From positions 1 through 46,329 of the forward strand of contig JAPPLJ010000043.1 in NCBI GenBank assembly GCA_028819475.1: 46,329 bases of DNA, given 5' to 3'. A model generated the notes under the pieces. The model saw nothing but the letters and a program-made list of their open reading frames with translations. It did no database searches and was not told the DNA's origin. The stretch is from Rhodospirillaceae bacterium (GTDB lineage: Bacteria > Pseudomonadota > Alphaproteobacteria > Bin65). This document shows, one piece after another, positions 39,102 through 46,329 of the stretch (its first letter is position 1; every line of letters begins with the position of its first letter). The translations under genes were made by a program, and so were the position numbers.

Positions 39102-39911
39102 TCAGCGCAGGCCGAGCACGTCCGCCATGTCGTAGAGGCCCGGGGCGCGCCCGGCCGCCCAGCGCGCCGCGCGCACCGCGCCGCGGGCGAAGATGGCGCG
39201 GCTGCCGGCCTTGTGGGTCAGTTCGATGCGCTCGGCCTCCGTCGCGAACACCACGCTATGCTCGCCGGCGACATCGCCGCCGCGCAGCACGGCGAAGCCG
39301 ATATCGCCCGGCCGGCGCGCGCCGGTGACGCCGTCCCGGCCGCGGTCGGCGACGGCGTCCAGGTCGACGCCGCGGCCCCGGGCGGCGGCGCGGCCGAAAC
39401 CGAGCGCTGTGCCCGACGGCGCATCCGCCTTGTGCCTGTGGTGCATCTCCACGATTTCGACATCCCAGTCGTCGCCCAGCGCAGCCGCGACCCGCTCGGT
39501 GACGGCGAAAAGGAGATTGACGCCAAGGCTCATGTTGGGCGCGTAAACCACCGGGACCGTGGCGGCGGCGGCCTCCAGCGCGGCGGTCTGTTCAGGTTCC
39601 AGCCCGGTCGTGCCGATCACGAGCGCGGCGCCGGCCGCAGCCGCAGCCGCTGCGTGCCCGGCCGCCGCGGCCGGCACCGTGAAATCGACCAGCACGTCGC
39701 ACGCCGCCGCCGCCGCGCCTGTATCGTCGCCCACCGTCACGCCGAGGGGATCAAGCCCGGCGAGAGCGCCGGCGTCCCGGCCGACCGCCTCGTCGCCCGG
39801 CAATTCCGTTGCCGCCGCGACCGTGCAGCCCCCGGCGGCGGTAATTTCCCGCACCAGCATTTGCCCCATCCGGCCCCGGCAGCCGAGGACGGCAATCCGG
39901 CAATCGCCCAT
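39102..39911 (-). CDS. dapB: 4-hydroxy-tetrahydrodipicolinate reductase
   Basis: This 269-residue enzyme of lysine and diaminopimelate synthesis reduces its substrate with NAD(P)H. The Rossmann loop is VLGCRGRMGQ (about 8-17), and the catalytic and substrate region is EMHHRHKADAPSGTAL, with the proton-donating His and the Lys. I chose the ATG at 39909-39911 (MGDCRIAVLG), which has AGGAG eight bases upstream; a longer frame exists but its extra part is unlike the family. Confidence 0.95.
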   Translation of the reverse strand: MGDCRIAVLGCRGRMGQMLVREITAAGGCTVAAATELPGDEAVGRDAGALAGLDPLGVTVGDDTGAAAAACDVLVDFTVPAAAAGHAAAAAAAGAALVIGTTGLEPEQTAALEAAAATVPVVYAPNMSLGVNLLFAVTERVAAALGDDWDVEIVEMHHRHKADAPSGTALGFGRAAARGRGVDLDAVADRGRDGVTGARRPGDIGFAVLRGGDVAGEHSVVFATEAERIELTHKAGSRAIFARGAVRAARWAAGRAPGLYDMADVLGLR

Positions 39912-40083
39912 GGCGCTGCTCTCCTGTCCCGAAACGCCGCTACCCGCCCTGCCTAAGCCACGCCGCCCGGCCGCGCAAGACATCCTCCCTCCCGAGGGAT
40001 TCCGCCGCGTTCCGAGCGGCCTGCCGGGCGCGCCGGCGACGCGGACCGCCGCCGCGGGTCCCGGAAATTCGACGCCGCGGGCC

Positions 40084-40119
40084 GTGCGCCGATGCCCGTG
40101 CGCCGATGCCCGTGCGCCG
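40084..40119. repeat. 14-base tandem repeat
   Basis: The unit gtgcgccgatgccc occurs at 40084-40097 and 40098-40111, with a partial third copy after it. It lies in the 252-base gap between dapB and the GST gene, which otherwise shows no feature. Confidence 0.6.
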
Positions 40120-40163
40120 GCGCCGATTTCGCGCCGGTACCGGCCCGCCGGACGGAAGGTCCG

Positions 40164-40817
40164 CTACGGCAGCTGAATCCCCGCTGTCTTCACGCCTTCG
40201 GCCTCCCGCGCCATCGCCCGCCGGAAGGCCGGGATTTCCTCGACCCGCGCGCTGTGCGCGACGATCGCCGGATACTCGTCGATCGGGAAGCCGGCAGACG
40301 CCGCAGTGGTCACCAGCCAGTGCAGATAGACGTCGACGATGGACGGCGCGTCGCCGTAGAACCACCGGCCGTCCGAGACCCGCCGTTCGACCTCCTTGAG
40401 GGCGTCTTTCAGCTGGGCGGTGCCGTGCGCGTAGATGCCGTCGGTCTCGCCGTCGGTGTAGCGCATCGGCATGCGGATCTGGCGGACCATCGGGTGCATG
40501 GTCGCCGAGCACCAGACGAGGTCGGAGCGTTGGACGGCCTTCTCCAGCGGCGAATTCGTCCCGGGCAGGATGCCCGCGTCCGGCGCCATCGCGTCCAGCA
40601 TGATCAGGATCGAGGCATTCTCGGTGACCGGTTTGCCGTCCACGACCAGCGCCGGGACCTTCCCGCTGCGATGCACCGCCCGGTATTCGGGCGACTTCTG
40701 CTCGCCCTCGAAGATGTTGACAAGCTGGTCGTCATACGCCAGCCCCGCCATTTCCAGGGCGGTCATGGTCACACGCGAACAGGCGCGCGGGCAGTAGTAG
40801 AGTTTGATGCTGGTCAT
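40164..40817 (-). CDS. Glutathione S-transferase family protein
   Basis: This 217-residue protein has the thioredoxin-like N-terminal domain (KLYYCPRACSRVTMTALE, with the GSH-binding signature VPALVVDGKPVTENASILIML) and an all-helical C-terminal domain with the SIVDVYLHWL capping motif. Ser or Cys near residue 13 could be the catalytic residue, as in beta-class or related bacterial enzymes. Substrate is unknown. A second, broken GST fragment lies 245 bases away on the other strand. Confidence 0.88.
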   Translation of the reverse strand: MTSIKLYYCPRACSRVTMTALEMAGLAYDDQLVNIFEGEQKSPEYRAVHRSGKVPALVVDGKPVTENASILIMLDAMAPDAGILPGTNSPLEKAVQRSDLVWCSATMHPMVRQIRMPMRYTDGETDGIYAHGTAQLKDALKEVERRVSDGRWFYGDAPSIVDVYLHWLVTTAASAGFPIDEYPAIVAHSARVEEIPAFRRAMAREAEGVKTAGIQLP

Positions 40818-40841
40818 GGAGCGCTCCGGTCTGACGGATTA

Positions 40842-41010
40842 AGCTGACGCCCGGATCGGGTTCGACGCGATTTCCGATATGGCCGACGCCCCCGATCTCG
40901 ATGCGCACGGTCCTGCCGGCCTCGCGCCGGGGGGTGGCCCGGGCAGAACATGGTGCCGGTGGCGATAACATTGCCGGGCAGCAGGGTAAAGGCGGTCGTG
41001 AGGCGGGCGC
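40842..41010 (-). pseudogene. C-terminal remnant of a fumarylacetoacetate-hydrolase family gene
   Basis: On the minus strand the translation reads LTTAFTLLPGNVIATGT and then, after a change of frame, GRTVRIEIGGVGHIGNRVE. These are the last two conserved blocks of the FAH superfamily (…LxPGDVIxTGTPxG… and …GDxVxVEIEGIGxLxNxV). The rest of the gene is absent, and the frame break shows it is dead. Confidence 0.65.
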
Positions 41011-41023
41011 TCCGGCTGCCCGG

Positions 41024-41055
41024 CCGGTCCCTGGCGCCGGTCCCTGGCGCCGGTC
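41024..41055. repeat. 13-base tandem repeat at the junction of two gene remnants
   Basis: The unit ccggtccctggcg occurs at 41024-41036 and 41037-41049, and six more bases of a third copy follow. It lies exactly between the FAH remnant and the GST remnant. Confidence 0.7.
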
Positions 41056-41061
41056 GATGGG

Positions 41062-41241
41062 GCGCTGGCAGGCAGGGACTGCACCGTCGGCGATTTCACC
41101 GCGGCCGACATCATGCTCGGGCACGCCTGCTACATGGCGAGCCGGTCGGTCCCGGTCGGCGACGACATGCCCGATCTCAAGGCCTGCATCGACCGGATTG
41201 CGGCCCGGCCGGCCTTCGATAAAGCGATCGGGCTCAATTGA
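41062..41241 (+). pseudogene. C-terminal remnant of a second glutathione S-transferase gene
   Basis: The plus-strand frame reads ALAGRDCTVGDFTAADIMLG and continues to a stop through DLKACIDRIAARPAFDKAI. This is the typical end of GST proteins (GD.FTAADI...Y...R..ARPAF..A). No start codon or N-terminal domain is present, so only about 59 C-terminal residues survive. Confidence 0.75.
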
Positions 41242-41284
41242 GCCGCGCCGCGCCCGGCCGGGTCCGGCGCCCCGACCCCCCCCT

Positions 41285-41821
41285 TCAGCCCAGGGGGTAG
41301 CTCTGCAAAGCCCGGTATTGCGCACCGTGGCGGCTCAACTGGCTTTCGTAGAGGATAAAGGCGCGGACCTCGAAGGGCGGGGCGCGGAAATCGCCGTGCT
41401 CGGAGAGGAAGTTCGCCACATGGTGCCCGGTTTCGCCCTTGATGCGGGCCAGCGTGACATGGGGCCGGAACTTTCGCGCCTCCGCCGGAAATCCGGCGCG
41501 CACGATGGCGGATCCGACGCCGGCCTGGAGCCGGTCCAGCGCCTCGTTCGCCTCGACCCCGGCCCAGACCGAGCGCGCCTTGCGCAGCTTGCCGAAATGG
41601 CCGACGCTGGCGAGCGACAGCGCGAACGGCGCCGCCTGCACCCCGGCAAGCGCGGAATCGATATCCTCGGCCTGGTCCTCGGCAACCTCGCCGATGAAGC
41701 GCAGGGTGATGTGGTAGTTGTCGGACTCGATCCAGCGCGCGCCGGGGATGCCGCGCTCCAGCATGGCGAGCGTATCCCGCAGGTCTTCCGGCAGTTCGAG
41801 GCCGACGAACAGGCGCAGCAT
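41285..41821 (-). CDS. thpR: RNA 2',3'-cyclic phosphodiesterase
   Basis: This 178-residue enzyme of the 2H superfamily has both catalytic HxT motifs: YHITLRF near residue 37 and RPHVTLAR near 124. It opens 2',3'-cyclic phosphates on RNA and was first described as a 2'-5' RNA ligase. Length and layout are normal. The recombinase gene ends 25 bases upstream of its start on the same strand. Confidence 0.93.
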   Translation of the reverse strand: MLRLFVGLELPEDLRDTLAMLERGIPGARWIESDNYHITLRFIGEVAEDQAEDIDSALAGVQAAPFALSLASVGHFGKLRKARSVWAGVEANEALDRLQAGVGSAIVRAGFPAEARKFRPHVTLARIKGETGHHVANFLSEHGDFRAPPFEVRAFILYESQLSRHGAQYRALQSYPLG

Positions 41822-41846
41822 GGACGGGGTTCCGGCAGGGGGCGCG

Positions 41847-43115
41847 TCAGACGGCGCCGGGCGGGCCGCCGTGCTGCGCGGGGGCCTCGTCCATGCTGCC
41901 GTCTCTCCTGCCGTCCATACCGCCGTCCGGACTGCCGCCGATCCGGTCGCCGATGCTGTCGGTGATGCGCGCGGCGGCGCTCTGGATCGAGTTCCGGGCG
42001 AGGTGGGCGTAGCGGGCCGTGGTCTGGACCTGGGTGTGGCCGAGCAGCCTGCCGATCATGGTCAGGCTCTCGCCGAGCGCCAGCGCCTGCGAGGCGAAGG
42101 TGTGGCGCAGGTCGTGGATGCGCACGTCCTCCAGCCCGGCGCGCTTGCGGATGATCTTCCACGGCCCCTGCAGATCGACCAGATGGGTGTCGGGAAACCG
42201 GCCCGGAAACACCCAGGGGCTGCCCGGCGTCCGGGGAATGGACTCCAGCACCGCCCGCGCGCCCGGCCCCAGCGGCACGGCGCGCCCGCCGGTCTTGGCG
42301 TCGGGCAGTTCGATCGCGTCCGCCGTGACATGCTCCCAGCGCAGGTCGCGGATTTCCGACTTCCGGCAGCCCGTCAGCAGCAGCAGGCGGAAGGCGGCGA
42401 CGGCCGCCGGCATTTCCTCCTCGGCCGCGCGCAGAACCGCGCCCAGGCGCGCCATCTCCTCCGGCGACAGGAATCGTTCCCGCTTGTGTTCCTTGTATTG
42501 CCTTATGTGCCGGCAGGGGTTCGAGCCGTCCGGCCGCCAGCCCCAGATCTCGGCCTGGACGAACATCTTGGACAGGACGCCGAGCATCCGGTTGGCCTGG
42601 TAGGGCGTGGCGCGCATGCTGTGGTGCAGTTCGGCGGCATCCTTGCGCTGGACGTCGCCGGCCGGCATGTCGCCGAGCGCCGGCACGATGAACTTCTCCA
42701 CCATCCGGCGGTAGTGCGCCTGGGTGCCCGGCTTGCAATGGTCCGGAACGTAATCCTCCAGGAACCGGCGCCCGAGCGCCGCCACCGACGGCGACGGCGC
42801 CCTGTACGCATCCGGGTCCCCGTCCCGGTCTTCGCGCGGATCGATGCCCCGCTTCGCCAGCGCCAGGAGCTGCCGCGCCTGCGCCCGCGCCGCCTCGGCG
42901 CCCAGAGTCTCGATGCCCGGCGCGCCGTAATGGCCGAGGGTGAACCAGCGCAGCCGGCCGCGCACGCGGGTCTGGAGCACCCAGGTTTTCCGGCCCGACG
43001 CGCGGACCCGGACGCCGAAGCCGGTCAGCTCCCCGTCCCAGTAAACGGCGTCGGAATCGTTTGCCGCAATGGCGCCGACCGCGCGGTCGGTAAGTTTGGA
43101 CATGCGGTTTGCCAT
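41847..43115 (-). CDS. Tyrosine recombinase (phage/island integrase)
   Basis: This 422-residue site-specific recombinase starts with an arm-binding domain (DUF4102-like: YWDGELTGFGVRVRASGRKT), followed by a core-binding SAM-like domain (about 105-205) and the catalytic domain. All catalytic residues are present: R251 (TGCRKSEI), K274, H334 and R337 (HDLRHTFAS), H360 (LLGHTQ) and Y369 (ARYAHL). The final 40 residues are Gly/Asp/Met-rich and unconserved. I start at the ATG at 43115 with AAGGG nine bases ahead; a TTG at 43124 is possible. No other phage or conjugation gene is near. The gene faces away from a disrupted porin gene. Confidence 0.93.
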   Translation of the reverse strand: MANRMSKLTDRAVGAIAANDSDAVYWDGELTGFGVRVRASGRKTWVLQTRVRGRLRWFTLGHYGAPGIETLGAEAARAQARQLLALAKRGIDPREDRDGDPDAYRAPSPSVAALGRRFLEDYVPDHCKPGTQAHYRRMVEKFIVPALGDMPAGDVQRKDAAELHHSMRATPYQANRMLGVLSKMFVQAEIWGWRPDGSNPCRHIRQYKEHKRERFLSPEEMARLGAVLRAAEEEMPAAVAAFRLLLLTGCRKSEIRDLRWEHVTADAIELPDAKTGGRAVPLGPGARAVLESIPRTPGSPWVFPGRFPDTHLVDLQGPWKIIRKRAGLEDVRIHDLRHTFASQALALGESLTMIGRLLGHTQVQTTARYAHLARNSIQSAAARITDSIGDRIGGSPDGGMDGRRDGSMDEAPAQHGGPPGAV

Positions 43116-43131
43116 GGTTTTCAACCCTTTT

Positions 43132-43173
43132 CGATCGTACCGATCCTACCTTACGGCAAACATCTGGCAAACA
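43132..43173. repeat. Short direct repeats upstream of the recombinase
   Basis: Two pairs are seen. A 9-base pair with one mismatch (cgatcgtac, cgatcctac) is at 43132-43149, and ggcaaaca occurs at 43155-43162 and 43166-43173, an 11-base period. They could be arm-type binding sites for the recombinase or operator sites for its promoter. Confidence 0.5.
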
Positions 43174-43229
43174 AATTCGCCGCCTGAGGGGTCGAAAACC
43201 CGCAAGGCGGCCGAACCGGTATTTTCACA

Positions 43230-43261
43230 GAATCGAATAACATCAATGGGTTATCCGATTC
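43230..43261. other. Candidate recombinase core site (12-8-12 inverted repeat)
   Basis: Arms gaatcgaataac (43230-43241) and gttatccgattc (43250-43261) are inverted repeats with one mismatch, around an asymmetric 8-base centre atcaatgg. Arm and spacer lengths match crossover sites of tyrosine recombinases such as lox. It lies between the recombinase gene and the broken porin gene. A plain hairpin or operator is the alternative. Confidence 0.5.
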
Positions 43262-43273
43262 AGGCATTGCCGT

Positions 43274-44731
43274 TTGCAGGATCATGAGGTCACGCTCCTC
43301 AAGAGTCAGATGAAGTCCGCCATGATGGCGAAGGGCCCGGACAAGAATGTACAGTCGGGCAACAGCCGCGTGAAGGTCACGATCTACGGCTGGGTCAACC
43401 GGGCGGTCCGGTTCGCGTCCTCGGGCGGCAAGTCGGACATCCACAGCGTCGATAACGACGAATCGGTGTCGCGCTTCGGCATCCGGGCGGTCGGCAAGCT
43501 GAACGCCAACACTTCGGCGGTCGCGCTGTCCGAGTGGGGGATGAGCGCCGGCGGCGGCCGTTACGGCACCGGCTTCAGCGACGACGGCGCCCAGGGCTCC
43601 GGCGGCACCGTCGGCGTCCGGCATTCCTTGATCGACATCGTCAACAAGGACCTCGGCACCGTGTCGCTCGGTCACAGCATTCACGCCCATGGCCCGGCGA
43701 TCTATACCGGCTTCACCGCCGCCGGCCTGACGTTCAATATCGGCACGACGGGCACCGGGCTGGTGCCGAATTCGGACAAGATGGTCGCCGAAGGCCGCAT
43801 CGGGATGCCGGGCAATGTCGGCCTGGGCGGGCGGCAGAACCGCATCCTCTACAAGACGCCGAACCTGATGGGCGTCGGGATGCAGGTGTCCTACACGCAG
43901 GCCAAGAGCTACTCGGCGGGCATTTCGTTCAGCAGCCCGGCCAGCATGTCCAAGGACATCAGCATCGCGCTCGGCGCAGGCTACCGCCATCAGCCGAACG
44001 CCGGCATGGGCGGCGGCGACATCAACAGCTTCGGCGTGTCGGGCGGCGTCAAGCACAACGCGTCCGGGTTCAGCGTCAACGGCGCCTATACCCAGGCGTT
44101 GACGAAGGCCGGGATGACGATGGCGACGCCCATGTCGCGTATGGTCGGGAGTTTCCTGACGACGGCCGACAATCCCGCTACCGACGACGACGAATCGGCC
44201 TACACGACCGGCGTCATGGTAACCTCTGCCAAGGCGGCGGCAAGGACGCCCGGTTCCAAGCATACCGCCTGGATGGCCAACGTCTCTTGGACCGGCAAGC
44301 TGATGGAGGCCGGCGCCACCGGCCTCACGATTGGCTACGCCAGTTACAAGAAGGGCGACTACTCGACCACCACCAACTACTGGGTCGGCGTCCATCAGAA
44401 CGTCGATAGCGCCGCGGCGGACGTCTATTTCGGCGTGTCCTACGACACGGGCAACGGGGCGTACACGGTGGCGCACGAAGCCGGCACCGCTACTGACCTC
44501 GCTGCTGTTGGCTCAGTCGATGGCACCACCGGCGTTTACACGCCCCCGGCACTCGACGCGAACGCCACCTTCGATACCACCTGCGGCGCCTCCTCTTGGG
44601 ACGCCACCCTCGATCCCGATGGAGATGGCACCGCAGAAGGCGGCGTCGCCGGCGTGCAGAACGGGGCCAAGTGTTCCGTCGCGCGCGACGGCGTGCTGGT
44701 GGTTCTCGGCGGCATCCGCGTCAAGTTCTAG
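43274..44731 (+). CDS. Outer-membrane porin, 5'-truncated (no signal peptide)
   Basis: The frame encodes about 470-485 residues of a Gram-negative beta-barrel porin: SRVKVTIYGWVNRAVRFASS near the start, SVDNDESVSRFGIRAVGKLN, many Gly-rich amphipathic strands, and the C-terminal VLGGIRVKF with the terminal Phe that the BAM complex recognises. What is missing is the signal peptide: the frame opens after a TAA at 43238 and offers only a TTG at 43274 or an ATG at 43310 (MKSAMMAKG). Homology seems to begin at about VTLLKSQMKSAM, part of a short coiled coil. The gene was probably cut at about 43280 by the neighbouring recombinase event and is likely inactive. Confidence 0.85.
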   Translation: MQDHEVTLLKSQMKSAMMAKGPDKNVQSGNSRVKVTIYGWVNRAVRFASSGGKSDIHSVDNDESVSRFGIRAVGKLNANTSAVALSEWGMSAGGGRYGTGFSDDGAQGSGGTVGVRHSLIDIVNKDLGTVSLGHSIHAHGPAIYTGFTAAGLTFNIGTTGTGLVPNSDKMVAEGRIGMPGNVGLGGRQNRILYKTPNLMGVGMQVSYTQAKSYSAGISFSSPASMSKDISIALGAGYRHQPNAGMGGGDINSFGVSGGVKHNASGFSVNGAYTQALTKAGMTMATPMSRMVGSFLTTADNPATDDDESAYTTGVMVTSAKAAARTPGSKHTAWMANVSWTGKLMEAGATGLTIGYASYKKGDYSTTTNYWVGVHQNVDSAAADVYFGVSYDTGNGAYTVAHEAGTATDLAAVGSVDGTTGVYTPPALDANATFDTTCGASSWDATLDPDGDGTAEGGVAGVQNGAKCSVARDGVLVVLGGIRVKF

Positions 44732-44762
44732 GCGGATAGCGGCGTAACGGGAGCGCGAACCG

Positions 44763-45107
44763 GTGACCCGTCTTCTCCCGCTCGCGGCCGTCGCCGCCCT
44801 GGCCCTGGCGGTCGGCGCTTGCGCCGGCCCCTCTGCGGAGACGTCTTCCGCAGGGGCTACCGCCAGGGCCGGGACGGGCGACGCCGAGGCCGGCCCCGGA
44901 CCGGAGTCCGGGGCGGAGGGCGAGAAGAAGCGCCCCTGGTGGCGGCTGTCGCAATACAGCCGCGGGCCGGGTTACGAGACGCCGGAAGAGCGGTACAGGA
45001 AGCGCCCGGGCCTGTTCAGCGGCAAGGACGGCGGCTTCGTCCTCTACCGCGAGGGCGAGGCGGGCCGCTCGGCGGGCCCGAGCAAGCCCACCAAGGTCCG
45101 GCGCTGA
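44763..45107 (+). CDS. Small lipoprotein
   Basis: This 114-residue protein starts with a GTG and has a lipoprotein signal peptide: LLPLAAVAALALAVGAC, with the lipobox VGAC (Cys 20). The mature part is a disordered Ala/Gly/Glu stretch followed by a conserved-looking tail (RPWWRLSQYSRGPGYETPEE, GGFVLYREGE). The family is not recognised. It follows the porin after 31 bases and ends before a terminator, so it may have been co-transcribed with the porin. Confidence 0.75.
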   Translation: MTRLLPLAAVAALALAVGACAGPSAETSSAGATARAGTGDAEAGPGPESGAEGEKKRPWWRLSQYSRGPGYETPEERYRKRPGLFSGKDGGFVLYREGEAGRSAGPSKPTKVRR

Positions 45108-45158
45108 CCCCGGCTCAAGGCCGGGGCGGGCCGGTCCCGCTTCCCGAACAAAATTCCG

Positions 45159-45191
45159 GGCCCGGATGGCGACATCCGGGCCTCCTTTTTT
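45159..45191 (+). terminator. Rho-independent terminator behind the lipoprotein gene
   Basis: A stem of ten pairs (45159-45168 with 45173-45182, core gcccggatg and catccgggc) with a 4-base loop gcga is followed by ctcc and six Ts. The T-run is on the plus strand, 50 bases after the lipoprotein stop. Confidence 0.85.
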
Positions 45192-45220
45192 GCGGGGCTC
45201 CTTCGGCAAGCACAGGGCAG

Positions 45221-45333
45221 GCCCTTCGATACGCCCCGGCCGGGGCCGGGGCTACTCAGGGTGAGGGTGAGGTGAGTAAACGCATCAAAACCCCTCATCC
45301 CGAGTAGGCGCGCCAGCGCCGTATCGAGGGGCG
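45221..45333. repeat. Palindromic MITE-like intergenic element (family 1), second copy
   Basis: The left half (cttcgatacgcccc, then ctactcagggtgaggg) is matched in inverted order by the right half (ccctcatcccgagtag, then gtatcgagggg). About 25 bases separate the two. The words are the same as in the element at 25402-25536. It ends a few bases from the stop of the convergent SGNH esterase gene. Confidence 0.75.
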
Positions 45334-45337
45334 CCCC

Positions 45338-45958
45338 CTAGCCGCCGCCCGCCAGGAGCCTTTCGACGTAGGGCAGAATCCGCTCGACGATCACGGCGAC
45401 GCCGGCCGCGTTCGGGTGGATGAGATCGGGCTGGTTCAGTGCCGGATCCAGCGCCACGCCGTCGAGAAAGAAGGGATAGAGCACGGCGCCGTAGCGCTGC
45501 GCCAGCTCCGGCCAGGCGCTGTTGAAGGCGGCTTCGTACTCCGGGCCGAGATTGCGCGGCGCCTTCATCCCGGCCAGGAGGACGGGGATTTTCCGTTCCG
45601 TCAACTGCGCCAGGATGGCCCGGAGATTGGCCCGCGTTTCGGCCGGATCGAGGCCGCGCAGGCCGTCATTGCCGCCGAGCGCGACGATGACGAAATCCGG
45701 CTTCGACGACAGCGCCCAGCCCAGCCGGGCCCGGCCGCCGGCCGTCGTGTCGCCGGAGATGCTGCCGTTCATCACCCGGATATCGTGGCCCCGGCTGCGC
45801 AGCGCCGCCTCCAGCCGCGGGACGAAGCCCTGTTCCGCCGGCAGCCCGAAACCGGCGCCCAGACTGTCGCCCAGCACCAGCAGCGTGCGTTCGGCGGCCT
45901 GCGCCGGGGCCGCCCAACCCAGCCCGCACACCAGCGCAAGCGCGCAGGCCCAGAGCAT
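45338..45958 (-). CDS. SGNH-type esterase / lysophospholipase (TesA-like)
   Basis: This 206-residue enzyme has a signal peptide (MLWACALALVCGLGWAAPAQA) and the blocks of the SGNH hydrolase family: LGDSLGAGFG with the nucleophile Ser, the Gly in NGSISGDTTAGG, the Asn in ALGGNDGLRG and the DLIHPN Asp/His pair. It should hydrolyse esters or thioesters in the periplasm, like TesA. I start it at 45958 because the signal peptide begins there; the open frame upstream is translated repeat DNA. Confidence 0.92.
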   Translation of the reverse strand: MLWACALALVCGLGWAAPAQAAERTLLVLGDSLGAGFGLPAEQGFVPRLEAALRSRGHDIRVMNGSISGDTTAGGRARLGWALSSKPDFVIVALGGNDGLRGLDPAETRANLRAILAQLTERKIPVLLAGMKAPRNLGPEYEAAFNSAWPELAQRYGAVLYPFFLDGVALDPALNQPDLIHPNAAGVAVIVERILPYVERLLAGGG

Positions 45959-45980
45959 ACCCCTGCGGAAAGGTGCGATT

Positions 45981-46110
45981 CGAATCCCCCTCCCCTTGGG
46001 GGAGGGGTTAGGGGAGGGGTCGCCTGCCGCCGCGCCGATGTCCGATCCCGGCAAAGCGCCAGCCGCCGCAGACCCCTCCCCCTGACCCCCTCCCCCAAGG
46101 GGAGGGGGGA
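45981..46110. repeat. Palindromic MITE-like element, complete copy
   Basis: Ends are inverted repeats of about 38 bases: atccccctccccttggggga at the left and its near complement at 46090-46110, each with a nested C-run/G-run palindrome. The 45981-46051 half is nearly identical to 21-90 of this window on the other strand. It lies just upstream of the esterase start. Confidence 0.7.
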
Positions 46111-46329
46111 TATGCAATTCCGCCTTATCCCTCCCCCTCTTCAGAGGGGGAGGCCCGGACAGGAATTGGGTGGGGGTGCAGTGGCGCCGGGCACGCACCG
46201 CCGGGCAGCCATTCCTGCTCGAACGGCACGACACCCCCATCGACCTCGCTGCGCTCGGCCACTTCCCCCTCTGAAGAGGATTTCTCTGCGAAAGGGGATT
46301 CTCAACCTGTCCGTAGTGTGATTCTCTGG
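46111..46329. other. Intergenic end of the window with further hairpin repeats
   Basis: A perfect 10-base-arm hairpin (ctccccctct and agagggggag) is at 46131-46152, and a half-copy (ttccccctctgaagagg) appears at 46263-46280 in a stretch that also has the word ctcgctgcgctcggcc. No coding frame is convincing. Confidence 0.5.

Overview
The window is high-GC chromosomal DNA of an alphaproteobacterium, most like a member of the Rhodospirillales or a neighbouring marine lineage. This is inferred from gene content and protein style: a GapR (DUF2312) protein, a two-domain dCTP deaminase, carA-carB-greA, yqeY-dnaG-rpoD in a row, and a secF-Mth938 pair. No rRNA, tRNA or CRISPR array was found.

Layout from left to right. 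(1) 1-6.4 kb, minus strand: a TRAP transporter (dctP, dctQ, dctM) with a DUF1330 gene behind it, an RdhA/QueG-like double [4Fe-4S] protein ahead of it, and a Rieske oxygenase with a small helical partner. This looks like an uptake and catabolic or cofactor block. (2) 6.7-15.7 kb: core genes gapR, dcd, rpsA and cmk (minus), then apaG, secF and an Mth938 protein (plus), a membrane-only PuuD-like protein (minus), a squalene/phytoene-synthase-fold protein without its aspartate motifs (plus), and a dienoyl-CoA-reductase-type SDR (minus). (3) 15.7-16.55 kb: a gene-free stretch with a very good sigma-70 promoter and no obvious product. (4) 16.55-30 kb: a fused NDP-forming acyl-CoA synthetase coupled to a GNAT gene, then greA, carB and carA (minus), and yqeY, dnaG and rpoD (plus). 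(5) 30-31.2 kb: a small accessory patch directly behind rpoD, with a nuclease-fold gene, the 3' end of a HigB-type toxin gene and its HigA partner. (6) 31.3-36.0 kb: a tightly coupled four-gene operon of a NicX-like Fe(II) ring-cleavage dioxygenase, an alpha/beta hydrolase, an acyl-CoA-dehydrogenase-fold protein lacking the usual catalytic Glu, and an acyl-CoA ligase. (7) 36.0-41.8 kb: a RES/Xre toxin-antitoxin pair with its promoter-operator, nth, a DUF2244 gene, an AT-richer single-gene insert resembling a PD-(D/E)XK nuclease, dapB, a GST, a gene graveyard with two C-terminal gene remnants, and thpR. (8) 41.8-44.7 kb: a complete tyrosine recombinase next to a 12-8-12 inverted repeat with lox-like geometry and a porin gene that has lost its signal peptide. 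(9) 44.8-46.3 kb: a lipoprotein, a terminator, an SGNH esterase and several palindromic repeats.

The best leads are the NicX-like operon, the recombinase/inverted-repeat/porin junction, the RdhA-like protein beside the TRAP transporter, the orphan promoter at 15.9 kb, and families of palindromic intergenic elements that recur in the window. All functional calls come from reading motifs by eye; no database search was run.
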